From the NCBI RefSeq assembly GCF_026151205.1, contig NC_087077.1, forward strand, positions 1,178,001 through 1,242,000: 64,000 nucleotides of DNA. Direction: 5' to 3'. The notes under the pieces were generated by a model that searched no databases, was not told where the DNA came from, and was given only the letters and a program-made list of their open reading frames with translations. Below are positions 22,370 to 32,925 of this stretch, piece by piece (position 1 is the stretch's first letter; each line of letters begins with the position of its first letter). The position numbers and the translations under genes were made by a program. Source of the DNA: Bolinopsis microptera. Taxonomy: Eukaryota; Ctenophora; Tentaculata; Lobata; Bolinopsidae.

Positions 22370-22518
22370 CAGGGACAAAAGGATTTCGCGGCGATTTTGG
22401 CAAAAAATCGCGATACCGTGAATTACACTTCGCGGTATATTAAACTATACATAAAATTTGTCGCAAATAATGGGAAAAATCGCGATTCCGTACATGCCGC
22501 GATTTCCTTTTGTCCCTG
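22370..22518. mobile_element. 149-bp hAT-type MITE
   Basis: TIRs CAGGGACAAAAGGA... and ...TCCTTTTGTCCCTG are flanked by the 8-bp TSD TTGCACAG (22362-22369, 22519-22526). The interior is AAATCGCGAT-rich and nearly palindromic. The TIR resembles the CAAGGACAAAAG terminus of element T, so both may be mobilised by one hAT enzyme. Confidence 0.88.
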
Positions 22519-22526
22519 TTGCACAG

Positions 22527-22902
22527 TTGTTATTCCTGACTCTGTGACAATCTGAGTCCTTCGAGCAACTCTCCTTAAGACCGCGGTGTCCCGACAAGTA
22601 ACACTATTCCGCACTGTACGAGCAAGTATCCGTGGTGAAGTTTATAGCGATTCCTGAAAGTAAATTAAGCTGAAAAATTACCTAGGCCTAAATCAAAATT
22701 TAGATCAATAATATAATGCAATTATTGCTCAAATATATTGAGCTGTTAATCATAGAGAATATGTAGTTTAGGTTTACCTTTCACTCAAAGTTTGGGCATC
22801 AGTACCCATCATAATTTCGGTCATGGGCCACTAGTTTGTTGGTCACCTACTATCTCGAAGTCAAGTTTTGCAAAAATTCAGGATAAACCCCCACCCTCCC
22901 TT
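22527..22902. other. No gene seen
   Basis: Short stop-rich frames only; the stretch leads into segment S copy 3. Confidence 0.4.
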
Positions 22903-23885
22903 GGAGAAACTGAAAGAAACTTGCCGTTACACGAGCTCCAGCATTGACCATGATGGCAGCCCCACGAGCATCCGGATACAGTATTACACAGGATAGTCAG
23001 CGCCCCAGTAGCAACTTCTTTTAGTTTCCACTACCAAGCCAACTGCGAAAAGGAAAATAATGCTCCGAACGAACATCATGAAGTTGATTTGTTATTTATA
23101 AAATTATTCAAATCAGAAATAGAATGGTGCAGTGATATTTTAACAAGCTGTTTTATAAGTTTATAGCGAACTCTGGTTTTTCACCAAACTGAGCCACCCT
23201 TGCCCTCCACCTGTTTTTAACTATGTTTGGCTCCTGCGTTAGTCAACTTACCCATTACCATAATCCCAGCATCCTCAATATATGGAGCTGTATTTAAAAA
23301 CCTCATGTGATTTATAATTAACACCCAACATTGCAAATAAAATTAAAGTCTGACTATTTCTGCAGTACCCTCACAGACACGTTTACAAGAGGGGACTGGG
23401 AAAGTAAACCTGTCTGCTTATGTTTCCAATCGCTAGCTGGACTCCACCTGGCCCCTTTTGGTCTTGTTATTAGTCTATTTAACCATCACCATAATGCCGG
23501 CATCCCGAAAATAGAGTTTCACAGACTCATGACTCATGAGAGTCTTATGTGGAAAATTCGAACAGACTTTCTATGTAATCAATTGCACTTAAAAGTAATG
23601 TGATATTTTAAAAGTAATATAAATTATAATGTGATATTTTCCCATTTTAAATTCTTTTTTACGAATTGGCAAATTTGAAATTCGAGATTCTACAAATTCG
23701 AGTTTACAAATTCGCAGTAGTTATAATTAGCAATGATCATTAATCCTGACGCTACCATCCCGAGACAAATTTGTATAGCATAGCCTCATAGAAATAAAGC
23801 TGAAAAATATCGAACGGTTTTTGTTGGCTCAATCTGCAAACAATTGTTAACAAAATTAATAATTTTACGATAACTGCAATTTTGC
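22903..23885. repeat. Segment S, copy 3
   Basis: Third copy of the 1700-2690 block. The adjacent coiled-coil gene is missing, so this duplication starts inside the block at CTTGGAGAAACTG. Confidence 0.75.
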
Positions 23886-24626
23886 GGAAGGTCAAATGAT
23901 GTGGGTAGTTTGTTTCGGGATTTTGACTTCCAGTACCCCAATTTGGTTTCATACCATCATCAATTAACTGACTTATTGGTTTGTAGGCAAAAATTTCATC
24001 CAATCTGTCAAATGTGTGTTCAGAAATTTTCACGTCTGAAAATGGGACAGAGTTTTGAAAATACAACTTTTCGTTTTCTTAAGATTTCTGCTGTGAGCTT
24101 CCTCCGACCCGAATCAAACTTCCAGCACCTCAATCATGTCATTTGGCATCTATGGTTGACTGACTAATTGGTTGCGGGTTAGAAATTTGGCCAAAAATGT
24201 AAAATGTCGGCCCTGGAAGTTTCAACTTCAAAAACTGAAAATGGGACAGAGTATGGGACAGTATGATTTTCCAATTTATTTCGAGATTTTGACTTCCAGT
24301 ACCCCAATTTGGTTTCATACCATCATCAATTAACTGACTTATTCGTTTGTGGGCAAAAATTTCATCCAATCTGTCAAATGTGTGTTCAGAAATTTTCACA
24401 TCTGAAAATGGGACAGAGTTTTGAAAATACAACTTTTCGTTTTCTTAAGATTTCTGCTGTGAGCTTCCTCCGACCCGAATCAAACTTCCAGCACCTCAAT
24501 CATGTCATTTGGCATCTATAGTTGACTGACTAATTAGTTGCGGTTCAGAAATTCGGCCTCAACTGTAAAATTTCGGCCCTGGAAGTTTCAGCTTCAAAAA
24601 CTGAAAATGGGACATTGTATGGGACA
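23886..24626. repeat. 366-bp satellite array 3 (two units)
   Basis: GACTTCCAGTACCCC at ~23926 and ~24291. The array ends at the ATGGGACA target site (24619-24626) of element T. Confidence 0.85.
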
Positions 24627-25370
24627 CAAGGACAAAAGAAAATCGCGATTATTTTGGTCAAATACCGCGGCGCTGCGACAAGCGGTCCATTGTTCAATAA
24701 CAAGCAAAACACAAATCGATAACTATCGACGACGTTTGTGACAAGTATCTGACAAGTGACAATCAATTAATTTATAACAACACTGATTTCACCTACTGCA
24801 CGATTTCATAATCCATTTGCATTGTATGTCAAGTTAATGTCTAATGATCAATTTATGTGTAGTGGTCAAGTTTCATACGTCAAGTGGTCAAGTTAATGTG
24901 AAGTGGTCAATTTTATGTTTAGTGGTCAAGTTTTATATGTCTAGTGGTCAACTTTATGTCTAGTGGTCAAGTCTATGGCCAACAAGGTTACGTCAGCACT
25001 CAGCAGGCGAGTGGGAGTGGGTTAAGAAATGCTTGGCAAAGTGGATTCCTGGAAACCTGTGGATTCCTGGAAACCTCCTGGAATTCCTGTGTTAATTGTT
25101 GCTGATCGGGAGAGAATCGGGATCGAGGGACAATAGTCTTACATGTTCTGGAATTGCCGTTCACACCTCACACACTACACATTCTCGACAATTACTACAC
25201 ACTGCAGATTCTTAAATATTATCAAGTGTCTAAACGCACTTCATGCCATGAGATGATCAAAATCGGGAGCTTTGCCTTAAAATATAAGTACTTTTGGTTC
25301 TTAAATTTGTTGTTAATATATTCATATACTGAGTATCTAGTTTTTGGGTTATATCGCAAGGCCAGCCGCT
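24627..25370. repeat. Element T with intact left end
   Basis: Begins CAAGGACAAAAGAAAATCGC directly after ATGGGACA. The interior contains a small tandem region (TCAAGTTAATGTCTAATGG-like units, ~24830-24975) and then the TGTTAATTGTTGCTGATCGG block shared with 3895 and 20025. It ends in AAGGCCAGCCGCTT, fused to a satellite scrap (25371-25395). Confidence 0.65.
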
Positions 25371-25755
25371 TCAAAAACTGAAAATGGGACCGACTATGGA
25401 ACACTCGGCAACTTAACTATGGAGATTGGAGAGAGATATTTCTATATCATCTCAATTGTATTTCATTGTACCCTTAAATAAACATAACATAACAACACCC
25501 TCTCCGCCCTCCACGAACCTGGTATGGTGTGTGCTATGTGTGTCACGTGAGACGCCCAAAATGATTGGTTTTACGATTTACAATAGTAATTAATAATAAT
25601 ACAAATGTTTTAGCTGATTTATTGACTATCATCTCGTAGATAACTCTACGGATGATCTTGAAGTTGACGGCAAATATTGCAATATTGTTTGTTTTATGGA
25701 TCGTTTCAATGTTATGATAGTACACACTCAAACCAGAAGAAGCTTCCAAATAATA

Positions 25756-27338
25756 ATGGAAAACGGTGAGAATGACGTCCTGGTTGATAAAGACGACCAG
25801 CAACAAACAACTTGGACAAGGAATGATAAGATGTTGTTGATATGTTGCCTTCTATGCGACTTTGCAGATGGAACAGAACTGGATTTGCCTGGTTGGTGTA
25901 ACTTTCAAAGTTGTATCTACTTCTGTCCCGATTTATTTTTGAAGTGAAAATTTTTAATTTCTTTCTGCACATTTCATTTTACAAGATAGCCTTTCCTTGT
26001 ATTGAAAACCTCACTCCTAATCTGTAAAACACACGAGGAAGCCTGAATCCTGATAACCATATTTCCTCACGTATCAGGAATGTTAACTCAACAAGTTTCA
26101 TGTGACATTGGACTGTCTCATTGGAAAGAAGGATTATTGGATTACATTCTGTTCTTCTCTTTAGCAGTTTCAGTTATGATTGCAGGACCATTGGCAAAAG
26201 GGTAGGGTCAAAGTATTTTTCTAGACGATTTTAACTGTAACCCTCAAGCTGCAGTGAAACATTTGCTAGTAGTAATACAGAAATTCGAAAAATAGATTTA
26301 ATGATATTGTATCTCAGGTTTGGAAAACGGAAGACGGTTTTAATCTCGCTATATCTGAGTGTATGCAGTTTAGTTATCCTTGGCATAGTTGCAAACTTTA
26401 CAGCTCTTCTTCTTGCTCGAGCCCTCCTTGGCTTTTGTTGTGGACTCAGATACAACAGTCTTTTTGTTTGGGCCGCTGAAATAGCTTACAATAAAAAGAT
26501 TCTAGACAGGATTTTGTTGATAACACAGATATTCTTCATTGCCGGGTCAATGTGGTCGTCAGTGTTGGGGTTCCTACTACTTGATTGGATTGGATGGAGG
26601 AAGTTTCTACTTTTCTCGACATTGCCCGTACTCATTCTTCCGATCATCATGGTTCACTTCTTTGTGAAAGATACAGAAGGCCCACAAATAGAAGGGTCAG
26701 AAGAAGCAGAACAGCCAGAAACAGTGACTGAACAGCCAGAAACAGTGACTGTTTCAAACTTCGCAGCTAGAACCACAAAAATGGGGCTGCTCATTGCTTG
26801 TGTTTCTTTTAATGGCTGGTTGACCACCCTCCTCGTTCCAGCGTTGATCCAGCTGCTTAAGATCAATGAAGCAGGACCAAACATTGATTGCTCAGTTACC
26901 ATGACTCAAGGGCCGGAACTCTTGTTACTGGCACTTGTTAACTTCGCAGGTATGCCCGCTTTATTCCTTATGCACTGTATAAAAGACAAAATTGGATTTC
27001 GTAAACTGCAGGGGTTTGTTTCCCTAATATACGTAGCAAACTTTGTACTGATGCTCACACAACAAAACCTTGCGGTAGCGATTTTAACTAACTTCATAAC
27101 GAGGTTTTTGAACGGGATAATTGATTTGGGCTACACCTATGTCCTCTACGACGTGAATTACTTCGGAACGTCAAACTTTGAAGTAGGAACTAGCATTGCA
27201 ACCACAATTGGCTTGATTGGTGGAATGGCTGGGTCGGGCATGGTCTCATTTGCCTCCACATCATCTGTTATAATCACTGCTTTGATGGTCAGTGTGGTTC
27301 AGGTTATGGTTGTTGTTTCTATGACAGAGGTTCAGTAA
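25756..27338 (+). CDS. Major facilitator superfamily transporter (SV2/SLC22-like), three exons
   Basis: Exons are 25756..25891, 26078..26201 and 26318..27338. The GT-AG junctions keep phase (LPG/MLTQQ; AKG/FGKRK), giving 426 aa. An upstream in-frame ATG at 25696 would add 20 aa. About 12 hydrophobic segments can be placed: TM1 LLICCLLCDFADG, TM2 followed by the MFS motif-A-like GPLAKGFGKRK, TM3-6 to VHFFVKDTEG, and a hydrophilic central loop with a repeated EQPETVT. The second half begins LLIACVSFNGW, has a second motif-A-like DKIGFRK, and ends VVSMTEVQ. It should be a plasma or vesicle membrane solute carrier. The substrate cannot be told. Central-loop location and motif A favour the SV2/SLC22 side of the MFS. 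The C-terminal tail is very short. Confidence 0.8.
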
Positions 27339-28090
27339 CAATATCAAGCTGAATAGGTGAGCAGGTTTAAATAGTCACGGACACAAGGTTAGATAGAAAA
27401 GTGCTCAACACATTAGGCCAGGTTTCAAAACGAGGAAGTGATCTGGAAGTCCTTTCCGAAACTTTCTTTAGTAATTAGAGCTGAGGAATAATCTGAAACT
27501 GTTTATTTTAGATTCCGTATCAACCCTGACAGCTTAGAATTCTAAACTTACACTTACACTTTACAGTTATGAGTTATATCACTACAAACTTTCGACCTAA
27601 TATGACCGTTAGACACTCTCACTGCAAAGAGACACAAACATTGTCCACTTTTAGAAGAACATCCCAGATTTCCTGCATGAAAGCGAAGTTGATAAGAAAA
27701 GACGGAGACTAAAAACACAAAGGATTGGAGAATAACAATCAGAGAGTCTTCTTCTCAACCTATCTGGGGACCATCCCGGTTCAATCCCTTTGTCATATTT
27801 TCAAGTAATTCTAGTTTATCCATATTCCATAAATGTATAATACTTACATTAATACATCTGAGTACCGTAACAAGATTTGAACTTTATTTAATTGTTTCAA
27901 CCATGTAATAATGTGTTGAACTAAATTAGCGTAATTCCTTCAATTTATGTGATCAATTCACATAAATTCATGATACAAGTTTGATTGTGTGTTGTTTTAC
28001 TGAGAAGCATGAGAATCATGATCAAACTGTGCATCATTAAACGACGGTCGTTGCCTTTGCGAATTGAAAATACTGTAAAGATGTAATTTA
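27339..28090. other. 3' flank of the transporter; no gene seen
   Basis: No canonical AATAAA was found in the first 500 bp; AATAAT and AATAAC occur. The right part belongs to the pogo-like remnant region. Confidence 0.4.
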
Positions 28091-28095
28091 TAGTT

Positions 28096-28296
28096 TGCTT
28101 AACTTTCAAATATTGATGATTTACCGTAATATCTAGAGGCTGGAACAAGTTTGTCATGTTGGCGGGGACTAGCTCATGAACTATGTTGTTGAGTGCCATA
28201 ATTTCGTTGACTTTTTCCGCCAAGTGACCCTTGAAAACATCATATACTAGTAAAGTTTTCTGTGCCTCTGGCAGACCAAGGAGAACCTTTCCTTCG
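28096..28296 (-). pseudogene. Pogo/Tigger-like DDE transposase fragment
   Basis: The minus strand reads KTLLVYDVFKGHLAEKV and then LVPANMTNLFQPLDITVN. These are the conserved blocks around the second Asp and the following PANxTxxxQPLDxxVN signature of pogo-type (DDE_1) transposases. Stops or shifts lie on both sides, and the N-terminal DNA-binding part is absent. Confidence 0.75.
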
Positions 28297-28369
28297 TTAA
28301 CTTACGGCACAATAAAGTTCTCATAGTTGTCATATTCTGAACAAAAAGTTCGAAGTGGAAAAATGTTTG

Positions 28370-28496
28370 AAAAAAATTCAACGGACTTTAACTTAGACGG
28401 ACCTTAAATGAACGGACTTTGTTTGAACGGACATTAAGATGAACGTTAGAGCGTCCAGCGTTCAATTAATGTCCGTCCAAATAAGGTCCGATAAGG
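28370..28496. mobile_element. Terminal region of the pogo-like element
   Basis: Contains several GAACGGAC / GTCCGTTC-type repeats and ends ...AATAAGGTCCGATAAGG before TA. It matches the TIRs of the MITE at 11818-11907. The other terminus was not found. Confidence 0.5.
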
Positions 28497-28499
28497 TAT

Positions 28500-29224
28500 A
28501 TTTAGCAATAGCATTAAGACTATACATTCATGTTATTTTCTTACCTTTCTTTTGACGTATCACCTAGAGATCATTGGACCTCGTTAGTCGTTAGACATCT
28601 ATAAGGATCCAGTTAGTGACGAGCTATGAAGTAATCATTCGACCTCATTAATACTGATCCTGCCAGTTACGAGCTATGAAGTTGTTATTCGACCTCGTTA
28701 ATGCTGATTCTGTCAGCGAAGAGTTGTGAAGAAATTAATGAAGGCCTTGTTGATATCCTCGTTCAACAAATATCATCATCTGGTAACCAAATCCCTTATG
28801 GCCTGCTTCCGACAATATGAAGATCCGAAAACCAAGTGTACCCATATCGGAACTTACTGACTTCATTAGAGCTTTAGAGAATAATCGAGAAATCGTTATT
28901 TAGTTCCAGGATCTGAGAAAAGTTCCATGTCGAATCAAAAGAAACAACTAACACCCACCAGTAACATTGCAAACTTATACGAGTTACAAATAGTAAGCCA
29001 CGACCGCTCCTGGAAGTCCCTGTCTCTCCGCGGTGCATTGGTAACAGAGCTTCAGGACTCCAGGAATCTGTTGCCTATATCTATGATTATTGATTAATAT
29101 GAATATACACTTTGGGAGTCCCTCTCCAGCAGCAGGAGTTGGAGACTGGAGAGGTATGGACGCGTTGAGAAAGCCGCCGTTCAGGCAGGCTTACAGTCTA
29201 AACCAACCAATAAAAAGAAGAAGA
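28500..29224. other. No gene seen
   Basis: Contains diverged repeats of GACCTCGTTA...GAGCTATGAAG (~28590-28740). No supported gene. Confidence 0.4.
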
Positions 29225-29693
29225 ACTCTGGATACAATATAAGGTATAATGTAATGTTACAGTTAACTCTGAAGTTACAGTTAACTCTAAAGTAAGTTAT
29301 AAGATAATCTTAACTTTACATGTGGGTTGGAAGGTAATGTTAACTCTAGATGTAAGGTACACGATAACGTTAACTCTAGATGAAAGGTATAATGTAACGT
29401 TAACTCTAGATGAAAGGTATAATGTAATGTTAACTCTAGATGTAAGGTACAAGATAATTTTAACTTTAAATGTAAGGTACAAGATAATTTTAACTTTAAA
29501 TGTAAGGTATAATGTAACGTTAACTCTAGATGAAAGGTATAATGTAATGTTAACTTTAGAGGAAAGGTACAATGTAACGTTAACTCTAGATGTAAGGTAT
29601 AATGTAACGTTAACTCTAGATGAAAGGTATAATGTAACGTTAACCCTAGATGAAAGGTATAATGTAACGTTAACTCTAGATGAAAGGTAAACC
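29225..29693. repeat. 30-bp minisatellite
   Basis: About 12-14 units of GTTAACTCTAGATGAAAGGT plus ATAATGTAAC, increasingly regular to the right. The 30-bp period leaves frames open on both strands (LTLDERYNVT and LHYTFHLELT), which is a consequence of the period. Confidence 0.9.
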
Positions 29694-30151
29694 TATCCGT
29701 AAGTAGCCCTAACACAATCTTAAAATACCGTTTGTTCATCCTAAAACCTCTATGAAGACTTGAAATACCGATATAGAAGTCCCTATACAATCCTTGGTAG
29801 TCCTTTTCGATATTGGTTGAAATCCTTATTCGTTAATCTTAAGCAAATATGGATAAATTTCTTTCGTCTGAGATCTTTCCTTCATAAGCCCGATTATTAG
29901 CTGAGAATTAGTGGCGTCGTTGTTTACAATAACTGAGATTCGGCAAAGAAACTGGTGCCACCCGATAAGCCGCTCTGGCGCTTAGCTTATAATAACATCT
30001 ATGACATACAAGTGCATTTTTAAGCAATTTGCCCTTGAGTATGATAATTATTACCAGTTTTATCGTGTTCGGCGTCCTCTAAAACAAAGGGTTACATCAT
30101 TTCCGCTACGATATTCATTAACAAAAAATCCTTCTATTTTCAAATCTCTGG
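29694..30151. other. No gene seen
   Basis: Unique-looking sequence without supported ORFs, up to the inverted satellite. Confidence 0.4.
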
Positions 30152-30815
30152 CCTAGTAGTCTGTCCCATTTTCAGTTTTTGAAGTTGAAACTTCCAGGGC
30201 CGAAATTTTACAGTTTTGGCCGAATTTCTGACCCACAACCAATTAGTCAGTCAACTATATATGCCAAATGACACGATTGAGGTGCTGGAAGTTTGATTCC
30301 GGTCGAAAGAAGCTCACAGCAGATTTCTTAAGAAAACGAAAAGTTAAATATTTTCAAAACTGTGCCCCATTTTCAGATGTGAAAATTTCTGAACACACAT
30401 TTGACAGATTGGATAAAATTTTTGCCCATAAACCAATTAGTCAGTTAATTGATGATGGTATGAAACCAAATTGGGGTACTGGAAGTCAAAATCTCCGAAA
30501 AAATTGGAAAATCATACTGTTATGTCCCATACTCTGTCCCATTTTCAGTTTTTGAAGTTGACATTTTCAGGGCCGAAATTTTACAGTTTTGGCCGAATTT
30601 CTGAACTGCAACCAATCGGTCAATCAACTAAAGATGCCAAATGACACGATTGAGATGCTGGAAGTTTGATTCGGGTCGGAGGAAGCTCACACCAGAAATC
30701 TTTTAAAAATTAGAAGCGGTATTTTCAAAACTCTGTCCCATTTTCAGATGTGAAAATTTCTGAACACACAGGAAGTCAAAATCTCGAAAAAAATTGGAAA
30801 ATCATAGTGTCCCAA
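30152..30815. repeat. 366-bp satellite, inverted orientation (about two units)
   Basis: Reverse complement of the arrays at 2.7, 16 and 24 kb (CTGTCCCATTTTCAGTTTTT onward). The second unit has an internal deletion at ~30770. The second LINE follows directly. Confidence 0.85.
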
Positions 30816-31142
30816 TTTAGGGCCTGTCGTGATATCATGGATCGCTTAAGTTCCACCAGGATCTGGTAGTCCTCGTAATTCTGCGGCAGTAGTGCGTCCA
30901 GGAATGAAGGTGATTGAAGAAGACATGTTGATGTTGTTCGATGCTTTGGTAGAATTTCATCGTGACCTTATACATATATGGCCCAAGCATATGAACTTGT
31001 TATCCCAATCGGAGATATACCTTCATACGATGCGTGTGATAGGAATGAGGATCATGTATGCTGCTTACGAGTTACCCGGTGGATCACACCGGAGAATACA
31101 TGATGGGGAGTCAAATAGCAACAGAGAAGCCTCAACTAATAT

Positions 31143-31553
31143 ATGTATGTACACCTCGGCATCAATGATATACACAAAGGAGAGGACATCACCAAAATCG
31201 TCGACAACTTCAAGATCTTTAATGAAATGTTAGAACTAGTATCTCCCACCACCAGACTGGTCATCTCTTGCCCCCTACTAAACGGAAACACCTATCAGAA
31301 CCGACACGTCTTTTCCTTGAGGAGATCACTGTCCTTATTGGTTAATCAGCAGCAAAACGAGAACCCTAAAACAAAAATGATTTTCCTTCAGAGAAATGAC
31401 AAGTTCTTCATTAACACGCAGTCCACTCCCAAGCAGAACTCGATGTACTTCCGCGATAATCTCCATCTATCAGACAGAGGAATGCGTGCAATCACCAACA
31501 CCATGAGAGACACCCTCGACAAGATCTTCAGAGAGTTTGAGCTTCCATTCTAA
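31143..31553 (+). pseudogene. LINE ORF1 remnant: SGNH/GDSL esterase-like domain
   Basis: YVHLGINDIHKG fits block III (GxND) and DNLHLSDRGM fits block V (DxxH) of SGNH hydrolases, an esterase fold known in ORF1 of some CR1-like LINEs. The block with the nucleophilic serine is not readable. Upstream coding (from 30892) is in another frame: an apparent 4-bp TATG duplication at ~31140 (ATATATGTATGTACACC) breaks the reading into the block-III motif. It would have helped membrane or lipid interaction of the ORF1 protein, as proposed for the family. Confidence 0.6.
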
Positions 31554-31584
31554 ATTTTAGTCTTCAAACCACCAACCCAACCTC

Positions 31585-32742
31585 TTGAAAAATACTATGA
31601 ATTTACAATCCAAAATTATAAGCTGGAACATCCAATCAACAAATACAAATTTTGGCTCTAAGTTTGATGACCCTCAATTTTGTGCCGTCTTTGACAAGTT
31701 TCCTTTTGTCTGCCTTCAAGAAATAAGACAACCGGTCAAACACTCGGGCTTCAGGTCCTTCAATGAAACCCGCCGGGACAAAAAACATGGTGGCGTATGC
31801 ATCATGGTCCAAAACGAAATAGCCAAAGGCGTAAAACTTGAAAAATCCACAATTGAAGAAGTTGTTGCCTGTAAACTTGAAAAAAATTACTTTGGCCTAG
31901 ATAATGATATATTCATTGTTAACTCATACATTAAGCCAGCTAACACTTCCTCTAAAAACTCAGATATTTCGGGCTTTGACACCATCCGTGAACTGGACCA
32001 ATTTCTTAATGTGCTTCTAAGTAAAGGCGATGTAATTACCTGTGGTGACTTCAACTCGCGTATCGGCCATGACATTGACTTCATCAAAGGAGAGAAATGT
32101 GGCTACGAGAGCTTCATTCCCCTGCCAGAAGACTACACCCCCCAAGAACTCCCAACCAGGAACTCAAAGGACAAAAAGTCGAACAATTACAAAAGACCCT
32201 TTCTAGAAATGCTTGTCAATAATGAACTCCATATTCTCAATGGGAGAACTTTAGGAGACTCATATGGTGACTTCACTTGTATTCAGACCAGCGGTGCCAG
32301 CGTTGTTGACTACTTTATTATATCACCAAACTGCAGTAAGTATGTATGTCATATGACAATCCAGCCGTTCACTTGCTTTTCTGATCATAAACCACTACTC
32401 CTGGCACTCAACTTCTCTCCTTCCAACATTCTTGTAAACACAAAGGCACTCCATGAAACTTACGCTCGAGCCCCACTTCGTTACAAAATAACTCCTGATA
32501 GCCTTTCAAGCTTACGGGATACAATGATGGACCCACTTGTGGAAGAATGTTCCAAAACCCTCTTAGAAACAGATTATCCCGAAGATCTCCTAGGTACATA
32601 CAAATTGAACGAAGATATCACAGTTCACTTGAACAAAATAGCAGACAAATGTCTCCAAAAGACCAAACATCCCAAAATAACCAAAAAGGGATCCATAAAT
32701 AAACAACCCTGGTTCACACAAGCCACTAGAGAAGTGAACTGA
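31585..32742 (+). CDS. LINE ORF2 part 1: AP-type endonuclease (frame then broken)
   Basis: ATG at 31597 region; 385 codons open. Endonuclease motifs in order: IISWNIQS, VCLQEIRQP, GGVCIMV, NSYIKP, ITCGDFNSRIG, DYFIIS and CFSDHKPLLL, so the nuclease domain looks complete. After PWFTQATREVN a stop at 32740 and further stops to ~32920 separate it from the reverse transcriptase. Confidence 0.75.
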   Translation: MKNTMNLQSKIISWNIQSTNTNFGSKFDDPQFCAVFDKFPFVCLQEIRQPVKHSGFRSFNETRRDKKHGGVCIMVQNEIAKGVKLEKSTIEEVVACKLEKNYFGLDNDIFIVNSYIKPANTSSKNSDISGFDTIRELDQFLNVLLSKGDVITCGDFNSRIGHDIDFIKGEKCGYESFIPLPEDYTPQELPTRNSKDKKSNNYKRPFLEMLVNNELHILNGRTLGDSYGDFTCIQTSGASVVDYFIISPNCSKYVCHMTIQPFTCFSDHKPLLLALNFSPSNILVNTKALHETYARAPLRYKITPDSLSSLRDTMMDPLVEECSKTLLETDYPEDLLGTYKLNEDITVHLNKIADKCLQKTKHPKITKKGSINKQPWFTQATREVN

Positions 32743-32925
32743 ATACAGATATCGAATCTGGTAAAATTCTAAACTGGAAACAATTCAAAAAACTGAAAAA
32801 ATTTAAAGGAAGAGTTGACTAATTTGATTGCCATGACATGGACAACTTTCAAAAATTCTTTGGTAAACTTTATGCCAATGCACATACAATGACATAGCAC
32901 CATAACTGTAGAGAATAAGGAAGAA

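Noticed and set aside
29287..29790. Repetitive 10-residue ORFs on both strands
   Set aside because: A by-product of the 30-bp minisatellite; frames are open on both strands.
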